Assembly: GCF_002575655.3 (NCBI RefSeq) | Contig: NC_053039.3 | Span: 242,460,622 to 242,524,621 of the forward strand | Direction: 5' to 3' | DNA length: 64,000 nucleotides | Origin: Aegilops tauschii subsp. strangulata | Lineage: Eukaryota > Streptophyta > Magnoliopsida > Poales > Poaceae | In this document: in pieces, positions 43,733 to 54,178 of the stretch | Position numbering within the stretch: the stretch's first letter is position 1 | Layout of the letters: every line of letters starts with the position of its first letter | Notes under the pieces: model-generated | Database searches by the model: none | Seen by the model: the letters and a program-made list of their open reading frames with translations, nothing else | What the model was told of the DNA's origin: nothing | Translations under genes and position numbers: made by a program

Positions 43733-45509
43733 ATTTGATATACATGTTATTGATGTGTACCTTACTAATGCTCGTAGTAGCGCCTGGGTATTTGATACTG
43801 GTTCTGTTGCTCATATTTGCAACTCAAAACAGGGGCTACGGATTAAATGAAGATTGGCTAAGGACGAGGTGATGATGCGCGTCAGAAATGGTTCCAAGGT
43901 CGATGTGATCACCGTCGGCATGCTACCTCTACATCTACCTTCAGGATTAGTTTTAGACCTGAATAATTGTTATTTGGTGCCAGCGTTGAGCCTGAACATT
44001 ATATCTGGATCTTGTTTGATGTGAGACAGTTATTCATTTAAATCAGAGAATAATGGTTGTTCTATTTATATGAGTAATATCTTTTATGGTCATGCACCCT
44101 TGATGAGTGGTCTATTTTTGTTAAATCTCGATCGTAGTGATACACATATTCATAATATTGAAGCCCAAAGATGCAAAGTTAATAATGATAGTGCAACTTA
44201 TTTGTGGCACTGCCGTTTGGGTCATATTGGTGTAAAGCGCATGAACAAACTCGATGTTGATGGGCTTTTGGAATCACTTGATGCTTGCGAACCATGCCTC
44301 ATGGGCAAGATGACTAAGACTCCGTTCTCCGGAACAATGGAGCGAACAACTAACTTATTGGAAATAATACATACCGATGTATGCTGTCCGATGAGTGTTG
44401 AGGCTCGTGGCGGGTATCATTATTTTCTAACATTCACAGATGATTTAAGCGGATATGGGTATATCTACTTAATGAAACACAAGTCTAAAACATTTGAAAA
44501 GTTCAAAGGATTTTAGAGTGAAGTGGAGAATAATCGTAACAATAAAATAAAGTTTCTACGATCTGATCATGGAGGCGAATATTTGAGTTACGAGTTTGGC
44601 CTTCATTTAAAACAATGTGGAATAGTTTCACAACTCACGCCACCTGGAACACCACAGTGTAATGGTGTGTCCGAATGTCGTAACCGTAATTTATTAGATA
44701 TGGTGCGATCTATGATGTCTCTTACCGATTTACCACTATCATTTCGGGGTTATGCATTAGCGACTGCTGCATTCACGTTAAATAGGGAACCATTTAAATC
44801 TGTTGAGACGACACCGTATGAACTAGGGTTTGGCAAGAAACCTAAGCTGTCGTTTCTTAAAGTTTGGGGTTGTGATGCTTATGTGAAAAAGCTTCAGCCT
44901 GATAAGCTCGAATCCAGATCGGAGAAGTGCATCTTCATAGGATACCCAAAAGAAAATGTTGGGTACATCTTCTATCATAGATCCGAAGGCAAGATCTTTG
45001 TTGCTAAGAATGGATCCTTTCTAGAGAAGGAGTTTCTCTCGAAAGAAGTGAGTGGGAGGAAAGTAGAACTTGATGAGGTAATTGTACCTTCTCTCGAATT
45101 GGAAAGTAGCTCATCACAGAAAACCGTTCCCGTGATGCCTACACCAACAAGAGAGGAAGCTAATGATAATGATCATGAAACTTCAGATCAAGTTACTACC
45201 GGACCTCATAGGTCAACCAGAGCACGTTCCGCACCAGAGTGGTATGGTAATCCTATTCTGGAAGTCATGTTACTAGACCATGATGAACCTATGAACTATG
45301 AGGAAACGATGATGAGCCCAGATTCCGCAAAATGGCTTGACGCCATGAAATCTGAGACAGGATCCATGTATGAGAACAACATATGGACTTTGGTTGACTT
45401 GCCCGATGATCGGCAAGCCATAGAGAATAAATGGATCTTCAAGAGGAAGACGGACGCGGACAGTAGTGTTACTATCTACAAAGCAAGACTTGTCGAAAAA
45501 GGTTTTTGA
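43733..45509 (+). pseudogene. Copia protease and integrase region, decayed
   Basis: Resumes the gag-pol frame of 34122 (HVIDVYLT). The protease active site is intact (WVFDTGSVAHIC). GAG-pre-integrase zinc finger: LWHCRLGHIGVKRMNKL and CEPCLMGKM. Integrase core acidic residues in HTDVCC, RSDHGGEY and 'PQCNGVSECRNRNLLDM' are all present. C-terminal GKRK/PF-like region: WGCDAYVKKLQPDKLESR and CIFIGYP. The RT start (KWIFKRKTD) ends at a stop at 45507. In-frame stops at about 43849 (TGA), 44022 (TGA), 44515 (TAG) and 45507 (TGA) each lie where related copies have CGA or CAG, so each is a C-to-T change. It would make the proteins for particle maturation and DNA integration. Confidence 0.85.
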
Positions 45510-46500
45510 CAAGTCCAAGGTGTTGACTACGATGAGATTTCTCACTCGGAGCGATGCTTAAGTCTGTCCGAATCATGTTAGCAATTGCCACATTTTATGA
45601 AATCTGGCAAATGGATGTCAAAACTGCATTCCTTAACGGATTTCTTAGAGAAGTGTTGTATATGATGCAACCAGAAGGTTTTGTCGATCCTAAAGGTGCT
45701 AACAAAGTGTGCAAACACCAGCGATCCATCTATGGACTGGTGCAAGCATCTCGGAGTTGGAATATACGCTTTGATAAGGTGATCAAAGCATATGGTTTTA
45801 TACAGACTTGTGGTGAAGCCTGTATTTAAAAGAAAGTGAGTGGCAGCACTACAACCTTTATGATAAGTATATGTGAATGACATATTGTTGATCGGAAATG
45901 ATCTAGAATTTTCTATAAAGCCTGAAGGAGTGTTTGAAAGGACTTTTTCAAAGAAAGACCTCGGTGAAGCTGCTTACATATTGGGCATCAAGGTCCATAG
46001 AGATAGATCAAGACGCTTGATAAGACTTTCGATGAGTACATACCTTGATAAGATTTTGAAGGAGTTCAAAATGGATCAGTCAAAGAAGGAGTTCTTGCCT
46101 GAGTTGTAAGGTATGAAGTTGAGTAAGACTCAAAACCTGACCACTACAGAAGATAGAGAGAGAATGAAAGTCATTCCCTATGCCTCAACCATAGGTTCTA
46201 TAAAGTATGCCACGCTGTATACCAGACCTATTGTGTACCTTGCCATGAGTTTGGCAAAGGGGTACAATAGTGATCCAGGAGTAGATCACTGGACAGCGGT
46301 CAAAATTATCCTTAGAAGACTAAGGAGATATTTCTCGGTTATGGAGGTGATAAAGAGTTCGTCGTAAAGAGTTACGTCGATGCAAGCTTTGACACCGATC
46401 TGGATGACCCTGAGTCTCAATCTGGATACATATTGAAAGTGGGAGCAATTAGCTAGAGTAGCTCTGTGCAGAGCATTGTAGACATAGAAATTTGCAAAAT
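45510..46500 (+). pseudogene. Copia reverse transcriptase and RNase H remnants
   Basis: RT motifs are visible in two frames: QMDVKTAFLNG, RSIYGLVQASRSWN, then after a stop at about 45827 and a frameshift the catalytic box. The catalytic YVDD reads YVND (45868-45879), which replaces a metal-binding Asp. The tail includes FSKKDLGEAAYILGIKVHRD, LYTRPIVYLAMSL, a stop at about 46109, and a shifted RNase H start SYVDASF (46370-46390). An indel near 45545 removes the start of the palm. Not functional. Confidence 0.85.
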
Positions 46501-46739
46501 ATAGACGGATCTGAATGTGGCAGACCCATTGACTAAACTTCTCTCACAAGCAAAACATGATCACACCTTAGTACTCTTTGGGTGTTAATCAGATATCGAT
46601 GTGAACTAGATTATTGACTAGTAAACCCTTTGGGTGTTGATCACATGGCGATGTGAACCATGGGTGTTAATCACATAAAGATGTGAACTATTAGTGTTAA
46701 ATCACATGGCGATGTGAACTAGATTATTGACTCTAGTGC
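46501..46739 (+). other. Copia 3' untranslated region
   Basis: Three to four imperfect copies of a ~38-bp motif, 'gggtgttaatcacata..gatgtgaac', lie between RNase H and PPT, as usual for Angela-type elements. No gene. Confidence 0.75.
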
Positions 46740-46750
46740 AAGTGGGAGAC
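46740..46750 (+). other. Copia polypurine tract
   Basis: aagtgggagac directly precedes the 3' LTR start TGAAGGGAATATGC. Confidence 0.85.
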
Positions 46751-48498
46751 TGAAGGGAATATGCGCTAGAGGCAATAATAAAGTTGTTATTTTATATTTC
46801 CTTATATCATGATAAATGTTTATTATTCATGCTAGAATTGTATTAACCGGAAACTTGATACATGTGTGGATACATAGACAAAACACAGTGTTCCTAGTAA
46901 GCCTCTACTAGACTAGCTCGTTAATCAAAGATGGTTAAGTTTCCTAACCATAGACATGTATTGTCATTTGATGAACGGGATCACATCATTAGTAGAATGA
47001 TGTGATGGACAAGACCCATCTGTTAGCTTAGCATAATGATCATTAAGTTTTATTGCTATTGCTTTCTTCATGACTTATACATATTCCTTTGACTATGAGA
47101 TTATGCAACTCCCGGATACCGGAGGAGTACCTTGTGTGCTATCAAACTTCACAACGTAACTGGGTGATTATAAAGATGCTCTACAGGTATCTCCGAAGGT
47201 ATTTGTTGGGTTGGCATAGATCGAGATTAGGATTTGTCACTCCGAGTATCGGAGAGGTATCTCCGGGCCCTCTCGGTATGCACATCATAATAAGCCTTGG
47301 AAGCAATGTAACTAATGAGTTAGTTACAGGATGATGTATTATGGAACGAGTAAAGATACTTGCCGGTAACGAGATTGAACTAGGTATGAAGATACCGACG
47401 ATCGAATCTCGGGCAAGTAACATACCGATGACAAAGGGAATAACGTAAGTTGTCATAACGGTTCGACCGATAAAGATCTTCGTAGAATATGTGGATCCAA
47501 TATGAGCATCCAGGTTCCTCTATTGGTTATTAACCGGAGAGGTGTCTCGGTCATGTCTACATAGTTCTCGAACCCGTAGGGTCCGCACGCTTAATGTTCG
47601 ATGATGATTTGTATTATATGAGTTATTTGATTTGGTGACCGATGTTGTTCGGAGGCCCGGATGAGATCACGGACATGACGAGGAGTATCGAAATGGTCGA
47701 GAGGTAAAGATTCATATATAGGACGATAGTATTCAGACACCAGAAGTGTTCTCGGGTTACCGTGTACGTATCGGGTCACCGGAAGGGGTTCCGGGCTACC
47801 CCTGGCAAACTATATGGGCCTTATGGGCCAAGAGGGGAAACACACTAGACACAAAGGGGCTGGTGTGCCCCCCCCCATATGGGCTAGCAAAATTGGAGAA
47901 GGAAAGGGGAAGGAGGAAAGGAAAAAAGGGAATAGGATTCCCCCTTCCCTCTCTTCCCTTCCTACTCCGAATAGGAATAGGATAGGGGAGGCCGAATTGG
48001 GAGGTGCCCAAGTAGGATTCCTCCTACTTGGGGCGCCCCCTTGGTTGCCTCTCCTCCCCTCCAACCTATATATATGAGGGGGGGCTTCGCTAGAACACAC
48101 AACAAACATTGTTAGCCGTGTGCGGCGCCCCCCTCCACAGTTTATGCCTCCGGTCATATTCATGTAGTGTTTAGGCGAAGCCATGCGTGGATCACTTCAC
48201 CATCACCGTCACCAGGCCGTCGAGCTGACGGAACTCTCCCTCGACACTTTGCTGGATCAAGAGTTCGAGGGACGTCATCGAGCTGAACGTGTGCAGAACT
48301 CGGAGGTGCCGTACGTTCGGTGCTTGATCGGTCGGACGAGAAGAAGTTCGACTACATCAACCGCGTTGTCAAACGCTTCCGCTTTCGGTCTACGAGGGTA
48401 CGTGGACACACTCTCCCCCTCTCGTTGCTATGCATATCCCAGATAGATCTTGCGTGAGCGTAGGAATTTTTTGAAATTGCATGCTACGTTCCCCAACA
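46751..48498 (+). repeat. Copia 3' LTR, complete
   Basis: 1,748 bp, starting TGAAGGGAATATGCGC and ending CCCCAACA. TATA box at 48067-48075. The match with the truncated 5' LTR covers all of 12099-13780. Confidence 0.92.
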
Positions 48499-48700
48499 AT
48501 TATGTCATTAATATGAGTTAATATAATTTTTAGGAGTTATTGTCAACATGGTTAGTTATAATCTTGGCTGAAAACCTGGGTGCTATTTAATCTTATTTAT
48601 GTAAACAAGAGCAAAAGAGTTTGTAAAAGTTTTTCTTTTTCACTTTCAATTTATCAACTGAATTGCTTGAGGACAAGCAAAGGTTTAAGCTTGGGGGAGT
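48499..48700 (+). other. Gypsy 3' internal end with PPT
   Basis: Non-coding sequence including 'gaattgcttgaggacaagca' and the PPT aagcttgggggagt (48688-48700), the usual end of Triticeae Gypsy internal regions. It starts abruptly at the Copia LTR end. Confidence 0.8.
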
Positions 48701-50111
48701 TGATACGTCTCCGTCGTATCTACTTTTCCGAATGCTTTTCCTCTTGTTTTGGACTCTAATTTGCATGATTTGAATGAAACTAACCCAGACTGACGTTGTT
48801 TTCAGCAGAACTACCATGGTGTTGTTTTTCTGCAGAAATAAAAGTTCTCGGATTGGAACGAAACTTTGCGAGGAATGTTTACACAAATAAAGATAATTTT
48901 TGGAGCCGGGAACCACCGGAGGAGGGGGCACCTGGGTGGGCACAACCTACTAGGGCGCGCCCCCCTCCAGGCGTGCCCCAGTGGGTTGTCTCCACCTGGT
49001 GGCCCCGCAGAGCCTGAAACCGACGCTATAAAATCACATATTTCCAGAAAAATTCAGGGAGGAAGAATTATCGCGTTTCACGAGACGGAGCCACCGCCAC
49101 CTCCTGTTCTTCATCGGGAGGCCAGATCTGGAGTCCGTTTGGGGCTCCAAAGAGGGGGATCTTCAATCTTCGTCATCACCAACCCTCCTCCATCGCCAAT
49201 TCCATGATGCTCCCCACCAGGAGTGAGTAATTCATTCGTAGGCTCGCTGAACGGTGAGGAGTTGGATGAGATTCATCATATAATCGAGTTAGTTTTGTTA
49301 GGGCTTGATCCCTAGTATCCATTATGTTCTGATATTGATGTTGCTATGACTTTGCCATCCTTAATGCTTGTCACTTTGGGCCCGGGTGCCATGATTTCAG
49401 ATCAGAACTGTTTATGTTATCACCATTATATCTATGTTCTAGATCCGATCTTGGAAGTTATAGTCACCTACTACGTGTTATGATCTGGCAACCCCGGAGT
49501 GAAAATAGTCGGGACACTTCCCGGTGATGACCATAGTTTGAGGAGTTCATGTATTCATCGTGTGTTAATGCTTTGTTTAGGTTCTCTATTAAAAGGAGGC
49601 CTTAATATCCCTTAGTTTCCTTATGGACCCCGCTGCAACGGGAGGGTAGGACAAAAGATGTCATGCAAGTTCTTTCCATAAGCACGTATGACTATTTACA
49701 GAATACATGCCTACATTATATTTATGAACTGGAGCTAGTGTTGTATCGCCCGAGGTTGTAACTGTCACATGATGAATATCATCCAACAAATCGCCGATCC
49801 AATGCCTACGATTTTCCTAGATGTTGATCTTGCTAAGTTACTACTTCTGCTGTTACTATTGTCACTGCTACAAAACTATTACTATCACTGTTACCGTTAC
49901 TGTTGCTGCTACCACTACTATCAAAGCTATCATATTACTGTGCTACTGATCACTTTGCTGCAGATAATAATCTCCAGGTGTGACTGAATTGACAACTCAG
50001 TTGCTAATACTTGCAAAGATTCTTTGGCTCCCCTTGTGTCGAATCTATAAATGTGGGTTGAATACTCTACCCTCAGAAACTATTGCGATCCCCTATACTT
50101 GTGGGTTATCA
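48701..50111 (+). repeat. Gypsy LTR, complete (TGATACGTCTCCGTCG type)
   Basis: 1,411 bp from TGATACGTCTCCGTCGTATC to TACTTGTGGGTTATCA. TATA box at 49027-49033. Tentatively a Fatima-like family by its start and end. A pyrimidine/purine-rich microsatellite-like stretch of 'tactactg' motifs occupies 49845-49950. A short Leu-rich frame there is not a gene. It is joined on the right to minus-strand Copia integrase sequence, so the element inserted into, or recombined with, that Copia. Confidence 0.85.
49027..49033 (+). promoter_or_regulatory. TATA box of the Gypsy LTR
   Basis: TATAAAA after GC-rich sequence, about 326 bp from the LTR start. Confidence 0.55.
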
Positions 50112-51250
50112 CCACTCAGGAGCAGTACGTATCCTTGTCGACCTACGAGGTTTGATAGGAACTTCATCCGAAGCTTCATGATCACTATCATTAGCTTCCT
50201 CTTCAACTGAAGTAGGTGTCACAGAAACATCTTTCTGCGCCGCACTACTCATTGGTTGAAGTAAAAGTTCAACAACCTCATCAAGTTCTATCTTCCTCCC
50301 ACTCAATTCTTTCAAGAGAAACTCTTTCTCGGGAAAGGACCCGTTCTTAGCGACAAACACTTTGCCCTCGGATCGGAGATAGAAGGTATACCCAATTTTC
50401 TCCTTTGGGTATCCTATGAAGACGCATTTGTCCGCTCAGCGTTCGAGCTTTTCCGGCTGAAGCCTTTTGACATAAGCATCGCAACCCCAATCCTTAAGGA
50501 ACGACAGCTTAGGTTTCTTGCCAAACCACAGTTCATATGGTGTCGTCTCTACGGACTTAGATAGTGCCCTATTTAAAGTGAATGCAGCTGTCTCTAATGC
50601 ATAACCCCAAAACGAGAGTGGCAGATCGAAAAGGGACATCATAGAACGCACCATATCCAATAAGGTACGATTACAACATTCAGACAGATCATTACACTGT
50701 GGTGTTCCAAGTGGCGTCAACTGTGAAACGATTCCACATTGTCTTAAGTGATTGCCAAACTCATAACTCAGATATTCTCCCCCTCGATCGGATCGTAGGA
50801 ATTTAATCTTCTTGTTACGATGATTCTCAACTTCACTCTGAAATTGCTTGAACTTTTCAAATGTTTCAGACTTATGCTTCATTAAGTAGACATGCCCATA
50901 TCTACTCAAATCATCAGTGATGGTGAGAAACTAATGATATCCACCACGCGCGTCAACGCTCGTCGGACCGCACACATCAGTATGTATGATTTCCAACAAG
51001 ACTTGCCCATTCCATTGTTCTGGAAAATGGGGTATTAGTCATCTTGCCCATGAGGCATGGTTCGCATGTGTCAAGTGATTCAAAATCAAGTGACTCCAAA
51101 AGTCCTTCAGCATGGAGTTTATTCATGCGCTTTACACCAATATGACCTAAGTGGCAGTGCCACAAGAAAGTGGTACTATCATCTACATCTTTTGGCATCA
51201 AGGTTATGAACATGTGTATCATCACTATCGAGATTCAATAAGTATAAACC
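50112..51250 (-). pseudogene. Second Copia: integrase region, decayed
   Basis: Minus strand. Zinc-finger part LWHCHLGHIGVKRMNKLH and CEPCLMGKM near 51200-51040. Core with RSDRGGEYLS and 'PQCNDLSECCNRTLLDMV' near 50800-50650. C-terminal VWGCDAYVK-like region reads 'LKDWGCDAYVKRLQPEKLER', followed by a stop (50435). The last part, ending PEW, stops at the Gypsy LTR. Several frames and stops, so it is inactive. The metal-binding triad residues appear present where readable. Confidence 0.8.
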
Positions 51251-51252
51251 CC

Positions 51253-52350
51253 TCACAATGGGTGCATGACCATAAAAGATATTACCCATATAAATAGATA
51301 ACCATTATTCTCTGATTTAAACGAGTAACCGTCTCGCATTAAACAAGATCCAGATATAATGTTCATGCTCAACGCATGCACTAAATAACAATTATTCAGG
51401 TTCATCACTAATCCCGATGGTAATCGAAGAGAAAGCGTGCTGATGGTGATCACATCAACGTTGGAACCATTTCCCACGCGCATCGTCATTTCGTCCTTCG
51501 CCAGCCTCCATCTATTCCGTAGTTCCTGCTTTGAGTTGCAAATGTGAGCAACCGAATCGGTATCAAATACCCACGCACTACAACGAGAGTTGGTAAGGTA
51601 CACATCAATAACATGTATATCATATATACCTTTGTTGACGTTGGCTCCCTTCTTGTCGGCCAGATACTTGGGGCAGTTCCGCTTCCAGTGGCCAGTTCCC
51701 TTGCAATAGAAGCACTCAGTTTCTGGCTTGGGTCCAGCCTTGGGTTTCTTCACGGGAGGAGGGGCAGCTGCTTTGCCACCCTTCTTGAAGTTTCCATTCT
51801 TTCCCTTGCTCTTCTTGAAACTAGTGGTTTTATTTACCGTCAACACTTGATGCTCCTTCTGGATGTCTGACTCAGCAACTTTCAACATCGCGAATGGCTC
51901 GGAGACTGAGTTATTCATCCCTTGCATGTTATAGTTCAACACAAAGCTCTTGTAGCTAGGTGGTAGCGATTGAAGAAGTCTGCCAGTGACAGCCTCTGGC
52001 GGGAGCTCAATTCCCAACTCAGCCAGATGGTTGTAGTACCCAGACATTCTGAGTATGTGCTCACTAACAGACCCGTTATCCTCCATCTTGCAGGCATAGA
52101 GTTTATTGGAGGTCTCATACCTCTCGATACGGGCATGAGCCTGAAATACCAATTTCAACTCTTGGAACATCTCATATGTTCCATGGCATTCAAAACGCCT
52201 TTGGAGCCCTGATTTTAAGCCATAAAGCATGGCGCACTAAACTATCAAGTAGTCATTAGAACATGTCCGCCAAATGTTCACAACATCCATAGACGACGCT
52301 AGAGGGGTTGGCACACCGAGCGGTGCATCAAGGACATAAGCCTTCTGTGC
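51253..52350 (-). pseudogene. Second Copia: gag and protease
   Basis: A 325-codon open frame starts at 52230 (MLYGLKSGLQ). The homologous frame upstream to 52350 has a TAG where other copies have CAG. The capsid segment LQSLPPSYKSFVLNYNMQGM, a Lys-rich linker and the knuckle CFYCKGTGHWKRNC are clear. The protease follows in the same frame. Its DTG active site reads DTD (WVFDTDSVAHIC), a Gly-to-Asp change that should abolish activity. Position 52351-52355 is the left AGCAG duplication of the Sabrina-like insertion. Confidence 0.85.
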
Positions 52351-52355
52351 AGCAG

Positions 52356-54032
52356 TGATACGTATCTATAATTTTTTATTGTTCCATGCTATTATATTAT
52401 CTGTTTTGGATGTTTAATGGGCTTTAATATGCTATTTTATATGATTTTTGGGACTAACCTATTAACCTAGAGCCCAGTGCCAGTTTCTGGTTTTTCCTTG
52501 TTTTTGAGTTTTACAGAAAAGGAATACCAAACGGAGTCCAATTGACGTGCCAATTTTAGATTTTTTTTATGGACCAAAAGAAGCCCCCGGAGTAAAAGAG
52601 TTGGGCCAGAAGAGTCCCGAGCCATCCACGAGGGCGGGGGGCGCGCCCTACCCCTCTGGGCGCCTCCCCCTATCTCGTGGACGGCTCGGAGACCCCCCTG
52701 ACGTGAGACCTACGCCAAAAATTCCTATAAATACAGAAACCTCTAGGAAATAACCTAGATCAGGAGTTCCGCCGCCGCAAGGCTCTGTAGCCACCAAAAA
52801 CCAATCGGGACCCTGTTCCGGCACCCTGCCGGAGGGGGGATCCCTCACCGGTGGCCATCTTCATTATCCCGGCGATCTCCATGACGTGGAGGGAGTAGTT
52901 CACCCTCGGGGCTGAGGGTATGTACCAGTAGCTATGTGTTTGATCTCTCTCTCTCGTGTTCTTGATTTGGCACGATCTTGATGTATCACGAGCTTTGCTA
53001 CTATAGTTGGATCTTATGATGTTTCTCCCCCTCTACGCTCTTGTAATGGATTGAGTTTTCCCTTTGAAGTTATCTTATCGGATCGATTCCTTAAGGATTT
53101 GAGAACACTTGATGTATGTCTTGCGTGGGATACCCGTGGTGACAATGGGATATTCACGTGATCTACTTGATGTATGTTTTGGTGATCAACTTGCGGGTTC
53201 AGTGACCTTGTGAACTTATGCATAGGGGTTGGCACACGTTTTCGTCTTGACTCTCCGGTAGAAACTTTGGGGCACTCTTTGAAGTTCTTTGTGTTGGTTG
53301 AATAGATGAATCTGAGATTGTGTGATGCATATCGTATAATCATACCCATGGATACTTGAGGTGACATTGGAGTATCTAGGTGACATTAGGGTTTTGGTTG
53401 ATTTGTGTGTTAAGGTGTTATTCTAGTATGAACTCTAGGATAGATCGAACGGAAAGAATAACTTCGTGTTATTTTACTACGGACTCTTGAATAGATTGAT
53501 CGGAAAGGATAACTTTGAGGTGGTTTCGTACCCTACAATAATCTCTTCGTTTGTTCTCCGCTATTAGTGACTTTGGAGTGACTCTTTGTTGCATGTTGAG
53601 GGATAGTTATATGATCCAATTATGTTATTATTGTTGAGAGAACTTGCACTAGTGAAAGTATGAACCCTAGGCCTTGTTTCCTAGCATTGCAATACCGTTT
53701 ACGCTCACTTTTATCGCTTGTTATCTTGCTGTTTTTATAATTTCAGATTACAAAACCTATATCTACCATCCATATTGCGCTTGTATCACCATCTCTTCGC
53801 CGAACTAGTGCACCTATGCAATTTACCATTGTATTGGGTGTGTTGGGGACACAAGAGACTCTTTGTTATTTGGTTGCAGGGTTGCTTGAGAGAGACCATC
53901 TTCATCCTACGCCTCCCACGGATTGATAAACCTTAGGTCATCCACTTGAGGGAAATTTGCTACTGTCCTACAAACCTCTGCACTTGGAGGCCCAACAACG
54001 TCTACAAGAAGAAGGTTGCGTAGTAGACATCA
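52356..54032 (+). repeat. 5' LTR of Sabrina-like element
   Basis: 1,677 bp. Begins TGATACGTATCTATAA, having lost 9 bp relative to TGATACGTCTCCAACGTATC of the 3' LTR, and ends GTAGACATCA. TATAAATA at 52726-52733. Confidence 0.93.
52726..52733 (+). promoter_or_regulatory. TATA box, Sabrina-like 5' LTR
   Basis: TATAAATA follows 'gccaaaaattcc' after the GC-rich U3 end. Identical at 59236-59243. Confidence 0.65.
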
Positions 54033-54041
54033 AGCAATTTC

Positions 54042-54059
54042 TGGCGCCGTTGCTGGGCA
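54042..54059 (+). other. Primer-binding site, tRNA-Asp type
   Basis: TGGCGCCGTTGCTGGGCA, 9 bp after the LTR. It is complementary to the plant tRNA-Asp 3' end (ending CCCGGCAACGGCGCCA), with mismatches in the last bases. Confidence 0.75.
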
Positions 54060-54178
54060 GGTGAGTGCTTGAAGGTATATCTTTAGATCTTGCAATCGAA
54101 TCTTTTAGTTTCTTGTTTTATCACTAGTTTAGTCTATAAAAGAAAACTACAAAAAAACTGGAATTGAGGGTGCCTCGT

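Larger units (their letters stand above)
12099..48498 (+). mobile_element. Angela-like Copia retrotransposon carrying three nested insertions
   Basis: Parts in order: truncated 5' LTR (12099-13780), PBS (13781), leader, gag, protease, integrase, RT and RNase H remnants, PPT (46740-46750), 3' LTR (46751-48498). Domain order PR-INT-RT-RH is Copia. The LTR text around 'cctctactagactagctcgt' and the gag start are those of the Angela/WIS/BARE group. Three insertions, each with a target duplication, divide it: CACTA-1 in the leader, a LINE in gag, CACTA-2 after the zinc knuckle. Removing them leaves about 8.5 kb, normal for this group. The 5' LTR lacks its first ~45 bp and no target duplication of the whole element can be shown. 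Confidence 0.9.

Noticed and set aside
47746..48446. Several 70-120-codon frames in the Copia 3' LTR
   Set aside because: They lie in the GC-rich R/U5 part of a well-recognised LTR, overlap on both strands, and recur in other LTR copies as chance frames.
49769..49987. Leu/Tyr/His-rich 72-codon frame
   Set aside because: Product of a 'tactactg'-type simple repeat in a Gypsy LTR; no initiation context or homology.
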